Part shown: positions 9,143 through 19,980 of the stretch, piece by piece | Numbering within the stretch: the first letter of the stretch is position 1 | Layout: the number at the start of each line of letters is the position of its first letter | Assembly: GCF_023502145.1 (NCBI RefSeq) | Contig: NZ_JAMFLI010000008.1 | Coordinates: 1 to 64,000 of the forward strand | Origin: Craterilacuibacter sp. RT1T | Lineage (GTDB): Bacteria > Pseudomonadota > Gammaproteobacteria > Burkholderiales > Chromobacteriaceae | Reading direction: 5' to 3' | DNA: 64,000 nucleotides | The notes under the pieces: model-generated | What the model saw: only the letters and a program-made list of their open reading frames with translations | The model's database searches: none | What the model was told of the DNA's origin: nothing | Made by a program: the position numbers and the translations under genes

Positions 9143-10540
9143 TTACTTGCAAGCGGCAACCAGCTTGCCTGGCACCGCACCGATGGAGCCTGCCCCCATG
9201 GTGATCACCACGTCGCCATCACGGGCAAAAGAGGTAATGGTTTCCGGCATATCGGCAATATCGGCGACAAACAAGGGCTCGACCTTGCCGGCGACACGCA
9301 CGGCGCGTGCCAGTGCACGACCATCGGCCGCCACAATCGGCGTTTCACCGGCGGCATAGACCTCCGCCAGCAACAGTGCATCCACACCAGACAGAACGGA
9401 GGCAAAATCTTCGAACAGGTCGCGGGTACGGGTATAGCGGTGCGGCTGGAAAGCGAGCACCAGACGCTTGGTCGGGAAGGCACCTCGTACGGCAGCAAGG
9501 GTTGCGGCCATTTCCACCGGATGGTGGCCGTAATCATCGACCAGTGTGTAACTGCCGCCGCCTTGCGCCGGAACTTCACCGTAGCGCTGGAAGCGGCGAC
9601 CGACACCGGCAAAACCGGCTAGGCCCTGCTGAATGGACTCGACGCTGGCGCCGCATTCTAGCGCGATCGCGATCGCAGCTAAAGCATTCAGCACATTATG
9701 GTGGCCCGGCGTATTGAGCTCGACGGCAAAGCGCTGTCCGCCCTCGCCTTTCACCACCACATCGAAGTGCATGCAAGGACCCGCCGCACGCACATTTTCA
9801 GCGCGGATATCGGCGTCACAGCTCTCGATGCCATAGGTTGTGACCGGACGCGTCACCCGCGGCAGGATCTCACGCACATTGGCGTCGTCTATGCACAGCA
9901 CGGCACGGCCATAGAAGGGCAGACGCGACAAGAAGTCGATAAATGCCTGCTTGAGCTTGTCGAAGCTATGGTCGTAAGTGTCCATATGGTCGGCGTCGAT
10001 ATTGGTGACGACCGCCATCTCGGGCGACAGATAGAGAAAAGAGGCATCCGACTCGTCGGCCTCGGCGACCAGATAGTCGCCCGAACCCAGACGCGCATTG
10101 GTGCCGGCGGCGGTCAGCTTGCCGCCGATGACAAAAGTCGGGTCAAGACCGGCCGCACCCAAAATGGAGGCGGTCAGACTGGTCGTCGTGGTCTTGCCAT
10201 GGGTGCCGGCAATGGCGATGCCCTGTTTGAAACGCATCAGCTCGGCCAGCATCAGCGCGCGCGGAATGACCGGAATATGGCGCGCCTTGGCCGCCAGCAC
10301 TTCAGGGTTGTCAGCCTTGACCGCGGTCGAAGTCACCACCACATCCGCATCGGCCATATGCTGCTCATCATGACCAAAGAAAATACGCGCGCCCTGCTGG
10401 CTCAGGCGCTGGGTCGCACTATTCTCGGCCATATCCGAACCGGTCACGGCATAACCGAGGTTAAGCAAAACCTCGGCGATACCGCACATCCCGACGCCAC
10501 CGATACCCACAAAATGAATGTGTTTGACCCTGTGTTTCAT
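9143..10540 (-). CDS. murC: UDP-N-acetylmuramate--L-alanine ligase
   Basis: MurC adds L-Ala to UDP-MurNAc, starting the peptidoglycan stem peptide. The 465-aa Mur ligase has the N-terminal Rossmann motif [12 protein letters not shown], the ATP-binding [10 protein letters not shown] loop at residues 111-120, and the central [14 protein letters not shown] signature. It also has the C-terminal [10 protein letters not shown] motif typical of MurC. It lies between murG and ddl. Confidence 0.98.
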   Translation of the reverse strand: MKHRVKHIHFVGIGGVGMCGIAEVLLNLGYAVTGSDMAENSATQRLSQQGARIFFGHDEQHMADADVVVTSTAVKADNPEVLAAKARHIPVIPRALMLAELMRFKQGIAIAGTHGKTTTTSLTASILGAAGLDPTFVIGGKLTAAGTNARLGSGDYLVAEADESDASFLYLSPEMAVVTNIDADHMDTYDHSFDKLKQAFIDFLSRLPFYGRAVLCIDDANVREILPRVTRPVTTYGIESCDADIRAENVRAAGPCMHFDVVVKGEGGQRFAVELNTPGHHNVLNALAAIAIALECGASVESIQQGLAGFAGVGRRFQRYGEVPAQGGGSYTLVDDYGHHPVEMAATLAAVRGAFPTKRLVLAFQPHRYTRTRDLFEDFASVLSGVDALLLAEVYAAGETPIVAADGRALARAVRVAGKVEPLFVADIADMPETITSFARDGDVVITMGAGSIGAVPGKLVAACK

Positions 10541-10571
10541 CTTCTATTTCTCAGTCTATTGCATTGAATCC

Positions 10572-10596
10572 GCCGCTACGGCCAGCCGTGAGCGGC
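10572..10596. other. Inverted repeat in the murG-murC gap
   Basis: GCCGCT and ACGGC are mirrored by GCCGT and AGCGGC with one bulged base and a 2-nt centre, giving a compact GC-rich hairpin potential in the 68-bp murG-murC spacer. No T-run follows on either strand. If it matters, it would be an mRNA processing or stability structure rather than a terminator. Confidence 0.4.
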
Positions 10597-10608
10597 AAAA
10601 GTCCACCA

Positions 10609-11691
10609 TTAATCCTCGCGCACCAGCTGCTCGCACACATCGGCCACCTGACGCGCGGCATCAGGCAAGGCCAGCACGCGTGCAGCTTCGGCCATCAGCA
10701 GGCAATCGGCCCGCGTCAGCGATTGTAACAAGCTTGCCAGCATGGCGGCATCCAGCGTGTCTTGCGGCAGCAGGCGCGCCGCGCCAGCATCGCTCAAAAA
10801 CCGGGCATTTCCCGTCTGGTGGTCATCCACCGCATGCGGGTAAGGCACCAGAAGGCTGGCGACACCAACGGCCGCCAGCTCGGCCACGGTCAGGGCGCCG
10901 GCACGGCACAGCACCAGATCGGCAGCGGCATATTCGCCAGCCATATCATCGATAAAGGCACGGCAATCGGCCTGAACCCCGGCCTTGGCGTAATTGTCGC
11001 GCAGCGCGTCTATCTGCTTGGCGCCTGCCTGATGCACCACCTGCGGGCGCTGATCTTCCGCCAGCAAAGCCAGCGCCGCCGGCACGGTATCATTGAATAC
11101 CTTGGCCCCCAGCGAGCCGCCGACTACCAGCACCCGCAAAGGCCCGCTGCGCCCGGCAAAACGAGCCGCCGGCGCAGCCTGCGCCACAATTTCACTACGC
11201 ACCGGGTTGCCAACCAAGCCGTCCTTAGCGGCAAAAGCGCCGGGAAAGGCATACAGGGTACGGCTGGCAATATGGGCGAGCAGACGATTAGTCAGGCCGG
11301 CCACCGAATTTTGCTCATGTATTACCAAGGGCTTCAGGCATAGCCGCGCCATCACCCCGCCGGGAAAGCCGGTATAACCCCCAAAGCCTATGGCTATGTC
11401 CGGCCGGTGACGGAAAATCACCCCGGCAGCACCGGCAAACGCCGAAGCCAGCATCAGGGGCAGGGACAACCAGCGCTTAAGGCCGTTGCCACGCATACCA
11501 CGCATGCTAATGGTTTCAATGGTAAAGCCGTGTTGCGGCACCAGCCGCGTTTCCATCCCACCCTCAGCCCCCAGCCAGACGACTTTCCAGCCACGCGCCT
11601 GCAATTCACGCGCCACCGCCAAGCCCGGGAAGATATGCCCCCCGGTTCCGCCGGCCATGACCATGATGGTTCTGTTTTTCATGCTATCCAT
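10609..11691 (-). CDS. murG: UDP-GlcNAc transferase MurG
   Basis: MurG adds GlcNAc to lipid I to form lipid II at the cytoplasmic face of the membrane. The 360-aa GT-B glycosyltransferase shows the N-terminal GGTGGHIFPGLAVA loop. It also shows the second GGSLGAKVFN loop and the C-terminal PYPHAVDDHQTGNA donor-binding motif. An ATG at 11682 (MKNRTIMVMAGG) is an equally plausible start, and neither has a strong Shine-Dalgarno sequence. A G-rich (in mRNA sense) heptamer array lies 24 nt upstream of the start, between ftsW and murG. Confidence 0.97.
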   Translation of the reverse strand: MDSMKNRTIMVMAGGTGGHIFPGLAVARELQARGWKVVWLGAEGGMETRLVPQHGFTIETISMRGMRGNGLKRWLSLPLMLASAFAGAAGVIFRHRPDIAIGFGGYTGFPGGVMARLCLKPLVIHEQNSVAGLTNRLLAHIASRTLYAFPGAFAAKDGLVGNPVRSEIVAQAAPAARFAGRSGPLRVLVVGGSLGAKVFNDTVPAALALLAEDQRPQVVHQAGAKQIDALRDNYAKAGVQADCRAFIDDMAGEYAAADLVLCRAGALTVAELAAVGVASLLVPYPHAVDDHQTGNARFLSDAGAARLLPQDTLDAAMLASLLQSLTRADCLLMAEAARVLALPDAARQVADVCEQLVRED

Positions 11692-11714
11692 TTCGCTTTT
11701 AATGGGGGGAGGAG

Positions 11715-11770
11715 ACTCCCTACTCCCTACTCCCTACTCCCTACTCCCTACTCCCTACTCCCTACTCCCT
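11715..11770. repeat. Tandem heptamer array inside the dcw operon, 8 copies of ACTCCCT
   Basis: Eight perfect ACTCCCT units fill most of the 91-bp ftsW-murG spacer. A short G-rich stretch (GGGGGGAGGAG) lies on the murG side. In the sense of the operon transcript the unit reads AGGGAGU, giving eight GGG tracts spaced by AGUA, which fits the RNA G-quadruplex pattern. The unit also contains Shine-Dalgarno-like GGGAG cores. The unit and copy number match the visible part of the array at 1-56. Confidence 0.97.
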
Positions 11771-11782
11771 ACCCCGCCCCAA

Positions 11783-12940
11783 TCACGCCTTGTAGCCGCG
11801 AATGACGCGTCTGTTTTCGTAATCGACCCTGAGCAGCACCGCCAGCGCGATGGTATTCATCAGCATGGCCGAGCCGCCGAAAGACATCAGCGGCAGGGTC
11901 AGCCCCTTGGTTGGCAACATGCCCATATTCACGCCGATATTGAAAAAGGTCTGGATACCCAGCCAGATACCGACGCCCTGTGCCACCAGCGACGGGTAAT
12001 AACGTTCCTGCTTCTTGGCCGTCATGCCGATCTGAAAAGCGCGCACCACAATCCAGGCATACAGCCCAATCACCACGCAGATGCCGACAAAGCCAAACTC
12101 TTCGGCGATGACCGCCATAATAAAGTCGGTATGCGCCTCGGGCAGGTAGAACAATTTTTCTACACTGGCACCCAGACCGACGCCGAACCACTCGCCGCGG
12201 CCGAAAGCAATCAGGCTGTGGCTTAACTGGTAGCCCTTGCCATAAGGGTCATCCCACGGGTCCATAAAACCGGTCACCCGCTTTAAGCGGTAAGGCGACA
12301 GCACAATCATCGACACGACCGCCAGCACGGCTGCCAGTGCCATGCCGGCAAAAATGCGGATATTGATGCCGGCCAGAAACAAAATGGCCATGGCAATCAC
12401 CATCACCACCATCAGTGCGCCAAAGTCCGGCTCCAGGAGCAGCAGGCCAGCCACGACCACCATCACACCGAACATGGGCACAAAACCCTGCCAGAAGCTG
12501 TGCAGCTTGTGCGCCTTGCGTACGGTGTAGTCGGACACATAAATAATGGCCGCCAGCTTCATCACTTCCGATGGCTGCAGATTCACCACAAACAGGTTGA
12601 TCCAGCGGCGCGAACCGTTGACCACCCGGCCGATGCCCGGTATCAGGACCAGTACCAGCAACACCAGTGCCAGCAAGAAAAATTTGCCCGCGTATTTCTG
12701 CCAGATGCTGCTCGGCACCTGGAAAGCAACAAAACCGGCCGCCAGCGCCACCACCATAAAGATGGAATGGCGCACAAGATAGAAGCTCTGGCTTTGCGTC
12801 GCCGCATCGGCTTCGGCATAAGCAATGGAGGCCGAGTACACCATGACCAGACTGATGGACAAAAGCAGCGCCACCGCCCACATCAAGGCCTCATCCAGCA
12901 CCGTGACCGTCTGATAGCGCTCACGCGAGCTCTCTATCAT
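11783..12940 (-). CDS. ftsW: SEDS-family peptidoglycan glycosyltransferase FtsW
   Basis: FtsW is the septal lipid II polymerase that works with FtsI. The 385-aa polytopic protein has about ten transmembrane segments. SEDS-family signatures include SRRWINLF with QPSEVMKLA, the periplasmic [14 protein letters not shown] motif, and the C-terminal [14 protein letters not shown] loop. It overlaps murD by 4 bp (ATGA type), so the two are translationally coupled. Its stop is followed by the heptamer array. Confidence 0.97.
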   Translation of the reverse strand: MIESSRERYQTVTVLDEALMWAVALLLSISLVMVYSASIAYAEADAATQSQSFYLVRHSIFMVVALAAGFVAFQVPSSIWQKYAGKFFLLALVLLVLVLIPGIGRVVNGSRRWINLFVVNLQPSEVMKLAAIIYVSDYTVRKAHKLHSFWQGFVPMFGVMVVVAGLLLLEPDFGALMVVMVIAMAILFLAGINIRIFAGMALAAVLAVVSMIVLSPYRLKRVTGFMDPWDDPYGKGYQLSHSLIAFGRGEWFGVGLGASVEKLFYLPEAHTDFIMAVIAEEFGFVGICVVIGLYAWIVVRAFQIGMTAKKQERYYPSLVAQGVGIWLGIQTFFNIGVNMGMLPTKGLTLPLMSFGGSAMLMNTIALAVLLRVDYENRRVIRGYKA

Positions 12941-14298
12941 GCGCCGCGCTCCGCCTTGACGCAGGCGACCGTGTCGACAAACACCTGGGCGCGGTGGGCA
13001 TAATTTTTAAACATATCGAGGCTGGCACAGGCCGGCGACAGCAACACCGCATCGCCCGGGCAAGCCAGCGCCGTCGCCTGGCGCGTGGCCTCTTCCAGCG
13101 TGGCGCAGTCATGCAGCGCCACACCACTGGCCGCCAGCGCCGCACGCAGCGCCGGCGCGTCGCGTCCGATCAGCAAGACCGCACGGCAGATGCGCGCAAC
13201 AGCAGGGGCCAAAGGCGAAAAATCCTGCCCCTTGCCATCACCACCGGCAATCAGGACGACCGGTTGCGTCATGCCGTTCAGCGCCGCTTCGGTGGCGCCA
13301 ACATTGGTGCCTTTGGAGTCGTCGATAAACAGCACGCCGGAAAATTCGCTGATTTTTTCTACCCGGTGCGCCAAACCGTGAAAACTTTTTAGGCCGGCAA
13401 GCAAGGCGCTACGCGCCAAACCGGCGGCCTCACAGAGCGCCAGCGCCGAGAGCGCATTGGCTGCATTGTGCAGGCCGGTGAGCTGCATGTCGGCAAAGTC
13501 CAGCAGCGGCTCGCCAGCGGCACACAGGCGGTAATGCGTGCCATCCTGCTGCAAAGCATAATCGGCGCGGCCATCCTGCAGCGAGAACCAGCGCACCGCC
13601 CTGCCCTCGCGCCGCATGGCGCGGCAAAATACATCGTCGCGGTTCAACACCTGCACGCCTGCGCCGCTAAAAATCGCGCTCTTGCTGTGCGCGTAGTCGA
13701 GCAGGTCGTGGTAGCGGTCAAGATGGTCTTCGGAAATATTCAGTACCGTCGCCGCGTCGGCGGCGAGGCTACGGGTGATCTCCAGCTGGAAGCTGGACAA
13801 TTCGACCACCCAGATGTCGGGTGCGCGCCCCTGGCGCTGGGCCAGTGCATCCAGTACCGGCAGGCCGATATTGCCGGCCACCACGGTGTCAAGACCTGCG
13901 CTCGCGCACAGATGGCCAACCAGACTCGTGACCGTGGTTTTGCCGTTGGAGCCGGTAATGGCGATGACTTTCGCGCCGCTGCCGGCAATGGCACGCGCCC
14001 ACAGCTCGACGTCACCCACCACCTCGCCCCCTTTTGCCTGATACGCAGCAATGGCGGGGTGGCGACTGGAGACGCCCGGGCTCATCACCACCATATCGGC
14101 ATCGGCAAAGGTCGCTGTGGAAAACGCCCCCAGGCGCAGACCGGCGTCCGGCAGCGCCGCCGCAAGTGCCGCGCGTTGCGGCGGGGCCTCGCGGCTATCG
14201 GCCACCGTGACCCGTGCGCCCTGTGCGGCACAGTAACGCGCGGCAGACAGGCCCGAATCGCCCAGGCCGACAACAATGATATGGCGGTCGCGCAACAT
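12937..14298 (-). CDS. murD: UDP-N-acetylmuramoylalanine--D-glutamate ligase
   Basis: MurD adds D-Glu to UDP-MurNAc-L-Ala. The 453-aa Mur ligase has the N-terminal [14 protein letters not shown] nucleotide-fold motif, the P-loop [10 protein letters not shown] near residue 115, the ELSSFQLE motif and the C-terminal [15 protein letters not shown] signature characteristic of MurD. It follows mraY by 3 bp and overlaps ftsW by 4 bp. Confidence 0.98.
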   Translation of the reverse strand: MLRDRHIIVVGLGDSGLSAARYCAAQGARVTVADSREAPPQRAALAAALPDAGLRLGAFSTATFADADMVVMSPGVSSRHPAIAAYQAKGGEVVGDVELWARAIAGSGAKVIAITGSNGKTTVTSLVGHLCASAGLDTVVAGNIGLPVLDALAQRQGRAPDIWVVELSSFQLEITRSLAADAATVLNISEDHLDRYHDLLDYAHSKSAIFSGAGVQVLNRDDVFCRAMRREGRAVRWFSLQDGRADYALQQDGTHYRLCAAGEPLLDFADMQLTGLHNAANALSALALCEAAGLARSALLAGLKSFHGLAHRVEKISEFSGVLFIDDSKGTNVGATEAALNGMTQPVVLIAGGDGKGQDFSPLAPAVARICRAVLLIGRDAPALRAALAASGVALHDCATLEEATRQATALACPGDAVLLSPACASLDMFKNYAHRAQVFVDTVACVKAERGA

Positions 14299-14301
14299 GG
14301 C

Positions 14302-15387
14302 TTATCTCAGTTTCAGCGTGGAGAGGCCGGCGAGCACCAGCATCATGGTCACAATCCAGAAGCGCACCACCACCTGCGTTTCTTTCCAGCCCTTCAGTTC
14401 ATAGTGGTGATGCAAGGGCGCCATGCGGAACACGCGCTTGCCGGTCAGCTTGAAACTGCCGACCTGTATCATCACCGACAGCGCTTCCACTACAAACAGG
14501 CCGCCCATGATAAACAGCACCACTTCCTGGCGCACGATCACCGCGACCGTGCCCAGCGCCGCGCCCAATGCCAAAGCACCGACGTCCCCCATAAACACCT
14601 GGGCCGGATAGGCGTTGAACCACAAGAATCCCAGACAGGCACCACAAATCGCCGCACAGAACACCACCACCTCATGCGCACCCGGCACGAAAGGCATGCC
14701 CAGATACTTGGCGAACACCGCATGGCCGGCTACATAGCCGAATACCGCAAGGCCCCCAGCCACCAGCACGATAGGCATGGCCGCCAGACCATCAAGACCA
14801 TCGGTCAGATTGACCGCATTGCTGGTGCCGACAATCACCAGATAGGTCAGCACGCAAAAACCGATGGCACCCAAGGGGTAAGCTACATGCTTGAAGAACG
14901 GCATGATGAAGGTGACCGTGGCCGGCAATTGCGCAGTCGTCAGCAGGAAAATACCGGCGGCGATGGCGATACTGGACTGCCACACCATCTTGAAACGTGC
15001 CGATACGCCTTTCGGGTCCTTGTACACCACCTTGCGCCAGTCGTCGTAAAAGCCCAGCGCGCCGGTACCAAAGGTCACCCCCAACAGCAGCCATACATAT
15101 TTGTTCGACAGGTCAGCCCACAATAAGGTGGTGACCCCGATGGACAGCAGAATCAGCGTACCGCCCATAGTCGGGGTGCCGGTCTTGACCAGATGGGTCT
15201 GCGGGCCGTCGGAGCGCACCGCCTGGCCGACCTTGAGTGCGGTCAGCTTGCGGATCACCCATGGCCCCAACAACAGGGAAATGCCGAGCGACGTCAGCGC
15301 CGCCATCACCGCACGCAGCGTGACATAGTTGAAAACATTAAAGGCGCGGACGTACTCGCCGAACCACTCTGCCAGCCATAACAGCAC
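14302..15387 (-). CDS. mraY: Phospho-MurNAc-pentapeptide transferase MraY
   Basis: MraY transfers phospho-MurNAc-pentapeptide to undecaprenyl phosphate, making lipid I. The 361-aa protein has about ten membrane helices. It carries the cytoplasmic catalytic motifs [27 protein letters not shown] and the C-terminal [12 protein letters not shown] loop. Its start abuts the murF stop with no gap. Confidence 0.98.
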   Translation of the reverse strand: MLLWLAEWFGEYVRAFNVFNYVTLRAVMAALTSLGISLLLGPWVIRKLTALKVGQAVRSDGPQTHLVKTGTPTMGGTLILLSIGVTTLLWADLSNKYVWLLLGVTFGTGALGFYDDWRKVVYKDPKGVSARFKMVWQSSIAIAAGIFLLTTAQLPATVTFIMPFFKHVAYPLGAIGFCVLTYLVIVGTSNAVNLTDGLDGLAAMPIVLVAGGLAVFGYVAGHAVFAKYLGMPFVPGAHEVVVFCAAICGACLGFLWFNAYPAQVFMGDVGALALGAALGTVAVIVRQEVVLFIMGGLFVVEALSVMIQVGSFKLTGKRVFRMAPLHHHYELKGWKETQVVVRFWIVTMMLVLAGLSTLKLR

Positions 15388-16755
15388 TTAAAACCCCTTT
15401 ACATTCTTGTTATTGTTGGCCGAAAGCGCCGCGACCACGCGCTCCATGCGCATAAAACGCGAGCCCTTGACCAGCACGGTGCCGTTCTGATCCAGCGTCG
15501 CGTCCAGATACGCCAGCAGCGCATCGATATCGTCAAACGCCTGAGCCCCCTCGCCAAAGGCCGCTACCGCATGGCGCGACAATTCGCCCAGCGTCAGCAA
15601 AGCCTCGATGCCTGCCGCGCGCGCGGCCGCGCCTACTTCGCCGTGCAGGGCCGGTGCATCCTCGCCCAGCTCGCCAATGTCGCCCATCACAAAGATGCGC
15701 GGCGCGGGGTAGCCGGCCAGCACACGAATGCCGGCCTTCATCGAGTCGGGGTTGGCGTTATAGCTGTCGTCGATCAGGCGCGCGCCGCAAGCGGCACGCC
15801 CCAGCTGCAAACGCCCTTTAACCCCGCCAAAGGCGGCAAGGCCGGCGGCAATGGCAGGCAAAGGAACGTCCAGCATTAAAGCCAGCGCCGTGGCCGCCAA
15901 GGCGTTGCGCACATTGTGCTCTCCGGCCGCCGGCAGATCGATGACCGCCTCGCCTTGCGGCGTCAGCAGGGTAAAGCGGCTGGATTCCACCCCCAGCACC
16001 ACGTCGCGCGCACCAATATCGGCATCGGCAAGGCCGAACGACAGGGTATGGCGGCCGGCGGCCGCCTCGCGGAACAGGCTGCAGTTTGCGTCATCGGCAT
16101 TCACGATGGCCGTGCCGTCATCGCCCAGCCCCTGGAAAATCTCGGCCTTGGCGCGCGCCACTTCCAGCGTGGAGCCGAAATGGCCGATATGGGCACGCAT
16201 GGCATTATTAACCAGCGCCACTTCCGGCCGCGCCAGACGCGTCAGATAAGACAGCTCGCCGGCATGATTCATCCCCAGTTCGAGCACCGCATAACGGTGG
16301 GCCGGCGTCAGCCCCAACAAGGTCAGCGGCAGGCCGATATCGTTATTGAAATTGCCGGCGGTCGCATGCACGGCGGCTTCGCCGGCGTAGCTGCGCAAAA
16401 TGGCGGCGACCATTTCCTTGACCGTGGTCTTGCCGTTGGAGCCGGTAATGGCAATGCGCCGCGCCGGCAACTGTGCCGCCCACGCGCCAGCGAGTTGCCC
16501 CAGCGCCAGACGGGTGTCGGGCACTTGAATAAGCGCGGCACCAGGCAGGACAAAGTCCTCGCGCACCATGGCGCAAGCGCCCTTGGCTACGACCTCGGCG
16601 ACAAAATCATGCGCATCGAAGCGCTCGCCTTCGAGCGCGACAAACAAGTCGCCCGGCCCGGCCGCGCGGCTATCGGTCACCACACGCAAGACGCGCTGAT
16701 CATCCCCAATCAATACACCGCCGGCGAGGCGGGCCGCTTCAGACAGCATCAGCAT
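15388..16755 (-). CDS. murF: UDP-MurNAc-tripeptide--D-alanyl-D-alanine ligase
   Basis: MurF adds D-Ala-D-Ala to complete the pentapeptide precursor. The 455-aa Mur ligase shows the P-loop [13 protein letters not shown] near residue 110, the ELGMNHAGELSYL motif and the DDSYNANPDSM motif typical of MurF. It overlaps the end of murE by 17 bp and is directly followed by mraY. Confidence 0.98.
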   Translation of the reverse strand: MLMLSEAARLAGGVLIGDDQRVLRVVTDSRAAGPGDLFVALEGERFDAHDFVAEVVAKGACAMVREDFVLPGAALIQVPDTRLALGQLAGAWAAQLPARRIAITGSNGKTTVKEMVAAILRSYAGEAAVHATAGNFNNDIGLPLTLLGLTPAHRYAVLELGMNHAGELSYLTRLARPEVALVNNAMRAHIGHFGSTLEVARAKAEIFQGLGDDGTAIVNADDANCSLFREAAAGRHTLSFGLADADIGARDVVLGVESSRFTLLTPQGEAVIDLPAAGEHNVRNALAATALALMLDVPLPAIAAGLAAFGGVKGRLQLGRAACGARLIDDSYNANPDSMKAGIRVLAGYPAPRIFVMGDIGELGEDAPALHGEVGAAARAAGIEALLTLGELSRHAVAAFGEGAQAFDDIDALLAYLDATLDQNGTVLVKGSRFMRMERVVAALSANNNKNVKGF

Positions 16756-18229
16756 GCGCTTGTCCCCACACCGTCAGTGCGTCTTCTGCTACGCGAAAAT
16801 CGGAGAAGGCATGCTTGACGCCCATTACATCCTGATATTCCTCATGCCCCTTGCCGGCGATCAGCACGATGTCACCGGCGCGCGCCTGCGCCACCGCCCA
16901 GGCAATGGCTTGGGCGCGGTCGATTTCGATATGGCCGGGCGAGCGCATGCCGGCCACAATGTCGTCCAGAATCCCTTGCGGGTCTTCGGTGCGCGGATTA
17001 TCGCTGGTCACCACTGCCACATCGGCTACGCGCTCGGCGATGGCCCCCATCATCGGACGCTTGCCACTGTCGCGATCACCGCCGCAGCCGAACACCACAA
17101 ACAGGCGCGAGCCTTGCGGGCGGATTTCTGCCAGCGTAGTGGCGGCCTTGTCCAGCGCATCCGGCGTATGGGCGTAATCGACCACAATCAGCGGCTCGTG
17201 CTCGCCGCCTACGCGCTGCATGCGCCCGCGTGCCGGCTTGATCCGGCCCAGCACATCGCAGGCATCGGCCAGGCTGACGCCGCCGGCACACAGAGTGGCA
17301 AGACAGGCCAGCATATTCGACGCATTAAAACGCCCCAATAGCGGCGAACGTATTTCACCCTCGCCCCATGGCGTGGTCACGCGCATCTGCAGGCCGTCAA
17401 GATTGGCGGCCAGCGACAGCGGGCGCACATCGCCCTGCTCCAGCCCAAAGCAGATCACGCGGGTACGCGCCGCATCGATGCCGGCAGCCAGCTCGCGACC
17501 GAACTCGTCGTCGGCATTGATCACCGCATGCTTCAGACCCGGCCAGTGGAACAGGCGCGCCTTGGACGCGCCATAGGCCGCCATCGAGCCGTGATAATCG
17601 AGGTGGTCACGCGTCAGGTTGGTAAACACGGCGGTGTCAAACTCGACACCATTGACGCGAAACTGATCGAGGCCATGACTGGAGACTTCCATGGTCACCA
17701 CATTCGCCCCCTGGCGCTGGTACTCGGCCAGACGCTGCTGCACTGTCACCGGGTCAGGCGTGGTATGGGTGGTTTCAGTCAGCTCGCCATAAAAACCATT
17801 GCCGACGGTGCCGATCAGTGCGGCCTTCTGCCCCAGCAGACTGTAAGCCTGCGCCAGCCAATGCGAAATCGAGGTTTTGCCATTGGTGCCGGTAATGCCG
17901 ACCACGCTTAGCGCACGGCTAGGCAAGCCATAGGCGTAAGCCGCCACCATGCCAGCGCGTTCGCGCAGTGCCGGCACCGCCAGGTTGGGCACAGCCCATT
18001 CGTCTTTCCACACAAAACCGTCGGCCGGATCCCACAGCACGGCCGATGCGCCGCGCGCCAAGGCGTCAGCAATATAGTTGCGTCCGTCGGCATACTCGCC
18101 ACGGCAGGCAAGGAATACATCGCCCGCGCCCACACGGCGGCTATCGGTTTCAACCCGGGTCAGCTGGATGCCGGACCCGGCCAGTGCCGCCGGATCCCAG
18201 TCCGGCAGCGGTGTCAGCAAGCTATTCAT
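16739..18229 (-). CDS. murE: UDP-MurNAc-L-Ala-D-Glu--meso-diaminopimelate ligase
   Basis: MurE adds the third stem residue. The 496-aa protein has the P-loop GITGTNGKTS at residues 111-120. The DNPR motif (TSDNPRTEDP, about residue 410) predicts meso-diaminopimelate as substrate rather than lysine, as expected in a Gram-negative cell. Overlap with ftsI is 4 bp (ATGA type) and with murF 17 bp. Confidence 0.98.
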   Translation of the reverse strand: MNSLLTPLPDWDPAALAGSGIQLTRVETDSRRVGAGDVFLACRGEYADGRNYIADALARGASAVLWDPADGFVWKDEWAVPNLAVPALRERAGMVAAYAYGLPSRALSVVGITGTNGKTSISHWLAQAYSLLGQKAALIGTVGNGFYGELTETTHTTPDPVTVQQRLAEYQRQGANVVTMEVSSHGLDQFRVNGVEFDTAVFTNLTRDHLDYHGSMAAYGASKARLFHWPGLKHAVINADDEFGRELAAGIDAARTRVICFGLEQGDVRPLSLAANLDGLQMRVTTPWGEGEIRSPLLGRFNASNMLACLATLCAGGVSLADACDVLGRIKPARGRMQRVGGEHEPLIVVDYAHTPDALDKAATTLAEIRPQGSRLFVVFGCGGDRDSGKRPMMGAIAERVADVAVVTSDNPRTEDPQGILDDIVAGMRSPGHIEIDRAQAIAWAVAQARAGDIVLIAGKGHEEYQDVMGVKHAFSDFRVAEDALTVWGQAHADAV

Positions 18230-19980
18230 GTTTCTTCTCGTATTTCCGGAATCTGGTTGACCGGTATCAGCGTGTTATTGGCCGGCGCATCGGGCTCGAC
18301 GCCCAGCACCCGCAAGCCCCCCCCCATCACGGCGGAAAAAGCCGGGCCGGCGACGGTGCCGCCGTAATAACTGCCCCCCTTGGGCTCATCCACCATGACC
18401 GCCACAATCAGGCGCGGCCGGGTTGCCGGTGCAAAACCGACAAACAGGCCGATATGCTTGTCCGCCGCATAGCGGCCATCCACCAGCTTGCGCGCGGTGC
18501 CCGACTTGCCGCCAACATTGAAGCCCAGCACTTGGGCGCGTACGCCGGTACCGCCGATCTCGGTCACTCTGGTCATCATGTCGCGCATTTTTTGCGCAGT
18601 ATCCGGCGTGATCACCTGCTGGCCCGCCGGCGGTGCCGGCACGCGGCTAAACGACACCGGCAGTAAATGGCCATCGGCGGTAAACACCGTATAGGCCCGC
18701 GCCAGTTGCAGCAGGCTGACCGATACCCCATAGCCGAAAGACATGGTGGCCTGTTCGAACGGGCGCCAGTTTTTCCATGCCCGCAAACGCCCGCTGACCT
18801 CGCCGGGGAAGCCGGCACGCGGATTGCGGCCGAAACCGACCGCGTCATACATGGTCCACATCTGTTCCGGCGGGAACAGCAGCGCCATCTTGGAGGTGCC
18901 GACGTTGCTCGACTTCTGGATCACTTCGGTGACCGTCATCACCGGTTTGGGATGCGTGTCACGCACCGTGCCCGAGCCGACCTTATAGGTATGGGTGTCC
19001 ATCACCGTAGTCGGCTTGACCTTGCCGCTTTCTATCGCCATGGCGACCGGAAACGGCTTCATGGTCGAGCCCGGCTCAAACATATCGATCACCGCGCGAT
19101 TGCGGCGCATTTCCGGGTCCAGACGCATGCGGTTATTCGGGTTGAACGACGGATAATTGGCCAGCGCCAGAATCTCGCCGGTCTTGCCGTCCAGCACCAC
19201 AATGCCACCGGCCTTGGCCTTATTCACCTCGACTGCGTTTTTCAGCTCGCGGTAGGCCAGATACTGGATACGGCGGTCGATCGACAAGGTCATGGTCTGA
19301 CCGTCCTTGGGCGGCTCGATCGCGGCCAAATCGTCGATGATGTAACCGCGGCGGTCGCGCAGCACCACCCGTTTGCCATGCTTGCCCGACAACATGGTGT
19401 CGCGTGCCAGCTCCAGCCCTTCCTGCCCCTTGCCGTCTACACCGGTAAAACCGACGATATGCGACAGCATCTCCCCTGCCGGGTAATAGCGGCGGAATTC
19501 CTGCTGTTTGGCCACGCCGGGAATACCCAGCTCCATCACGGCATTGGCCTGCTCCGGACTGATCTGGCGTTTGAGATAGACAAATTCGCGTTTCTTGTCG
19601 GCCAGCCGGCTGCGAATTTCAGCGGCCGGCACTTCCAGCAAGCGCGCCAGCTGAGATAGCTGGGCTTCGCTCACCTCAGGCATACCGGCAGGACTGGCCC
19701 AGATGGTCTGCACCGGCGTGCTGATGGCTAGCGGCTCGCCATTACGATCGGCAATCACACCGCGGGTCGCCTCCAGCGTCATGGCGCGGCGAAAACGCGC
19801 ATCGCCCTGGTTCTGCAGGAAATCCTGCTGGGCAACCTGCAGATACAGCGCGCGCAACAGCAGCAGCAAGAATAGAAAGCCCAAACCGCCCAGCACCACC
19901 GACACCCGTCCCGGCGCGATGCGCATGGCGGGCTTGGATGCGGCACGGTCATGCAGCGAATAGGCACGGGGCGACATCAC
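18226..19980 (-). CDS. ftsI: Septal transpeptidase FtsI (PBP3)
   Basis: FtsI cross-links septal peptidoglycan. The 584-aa class B penicillin-binding protein has a short cytoplasmic N-terminus and a membrane anchor at about residues 27-45. A pedestal domain with TRGVIADRNGEPLA follows. The transpeptidase motifs are STMK (S305-K308), SSN (357-359) and KSGT (492-495). It overlaps ftsL and murE by 4 bp on either side, so the whole mraZ-to-murE stretch is one coupled run. Confidence 0.98.
   Translation of the reverse strand: MMSPRAYSLHDRAASKPAMRIAPGRVSVVLGGLGFLFLLLLLRALYLQVAQQDFLQNQGDARFRRAMTLEATRGVIADRNGEPLAISTPVQTIWASPAGMPEVSEAQLSQLARLLEVPAAEIRSRLADKKREFVYLKRQISPEQANAVMELGIPGVAKQQEFRRYYPAGEMLSHIVGFTGVDGKGQEGLELARDTMLSGKHGKRVVLRDRRGYIIDDLAAIEPPKDGQTMTLSIDRRIQYLAYRELKNAVEVNKAKAGGIVVLDGKTGEILALANYPSFNPNNRMRLDPEMRRNRAVIDMFEPGSTMKPFPVAMAIESGKVKPTTVMDTHTYKVGSGTVRDTHPKPVMTVTEVIQKSSNVGTSKMALLFPPEQMWTMYDAVGFGRNPRAGFPGEVSGRLRAWKNWRPFEQATMSFGYGVSVSLLQLARAYTVFTADGHLLPVSFSRVPAPPAGQQVITPDTAQKMRDMMTRVTEIGGTGVRAQVLGFNVGGKSGTARKLVDGRYAADKHIGLFVGFAPATRPRLIVAVMVDEPKGGSYYGGTVAGPAFSAVMGGGLRVLGVEPDAPANNTLIPVNQIPEIREET

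Noticed and set aside
11407-12226. Frames with repeated LLPTPYS-like blocks near 11.7 kb
   Set aside because: Translation of the ACTCCCT array joined to antisense of ftsW and murG; not a protein.
13468-15126. 552-codon plus-strand open frame opposite murD and mraY
   Set aside because: It is antisense to two unmistakable Mur genes and rich in His/Gln/Arg, the usual shadow of high-GC coding sequence; no family features.
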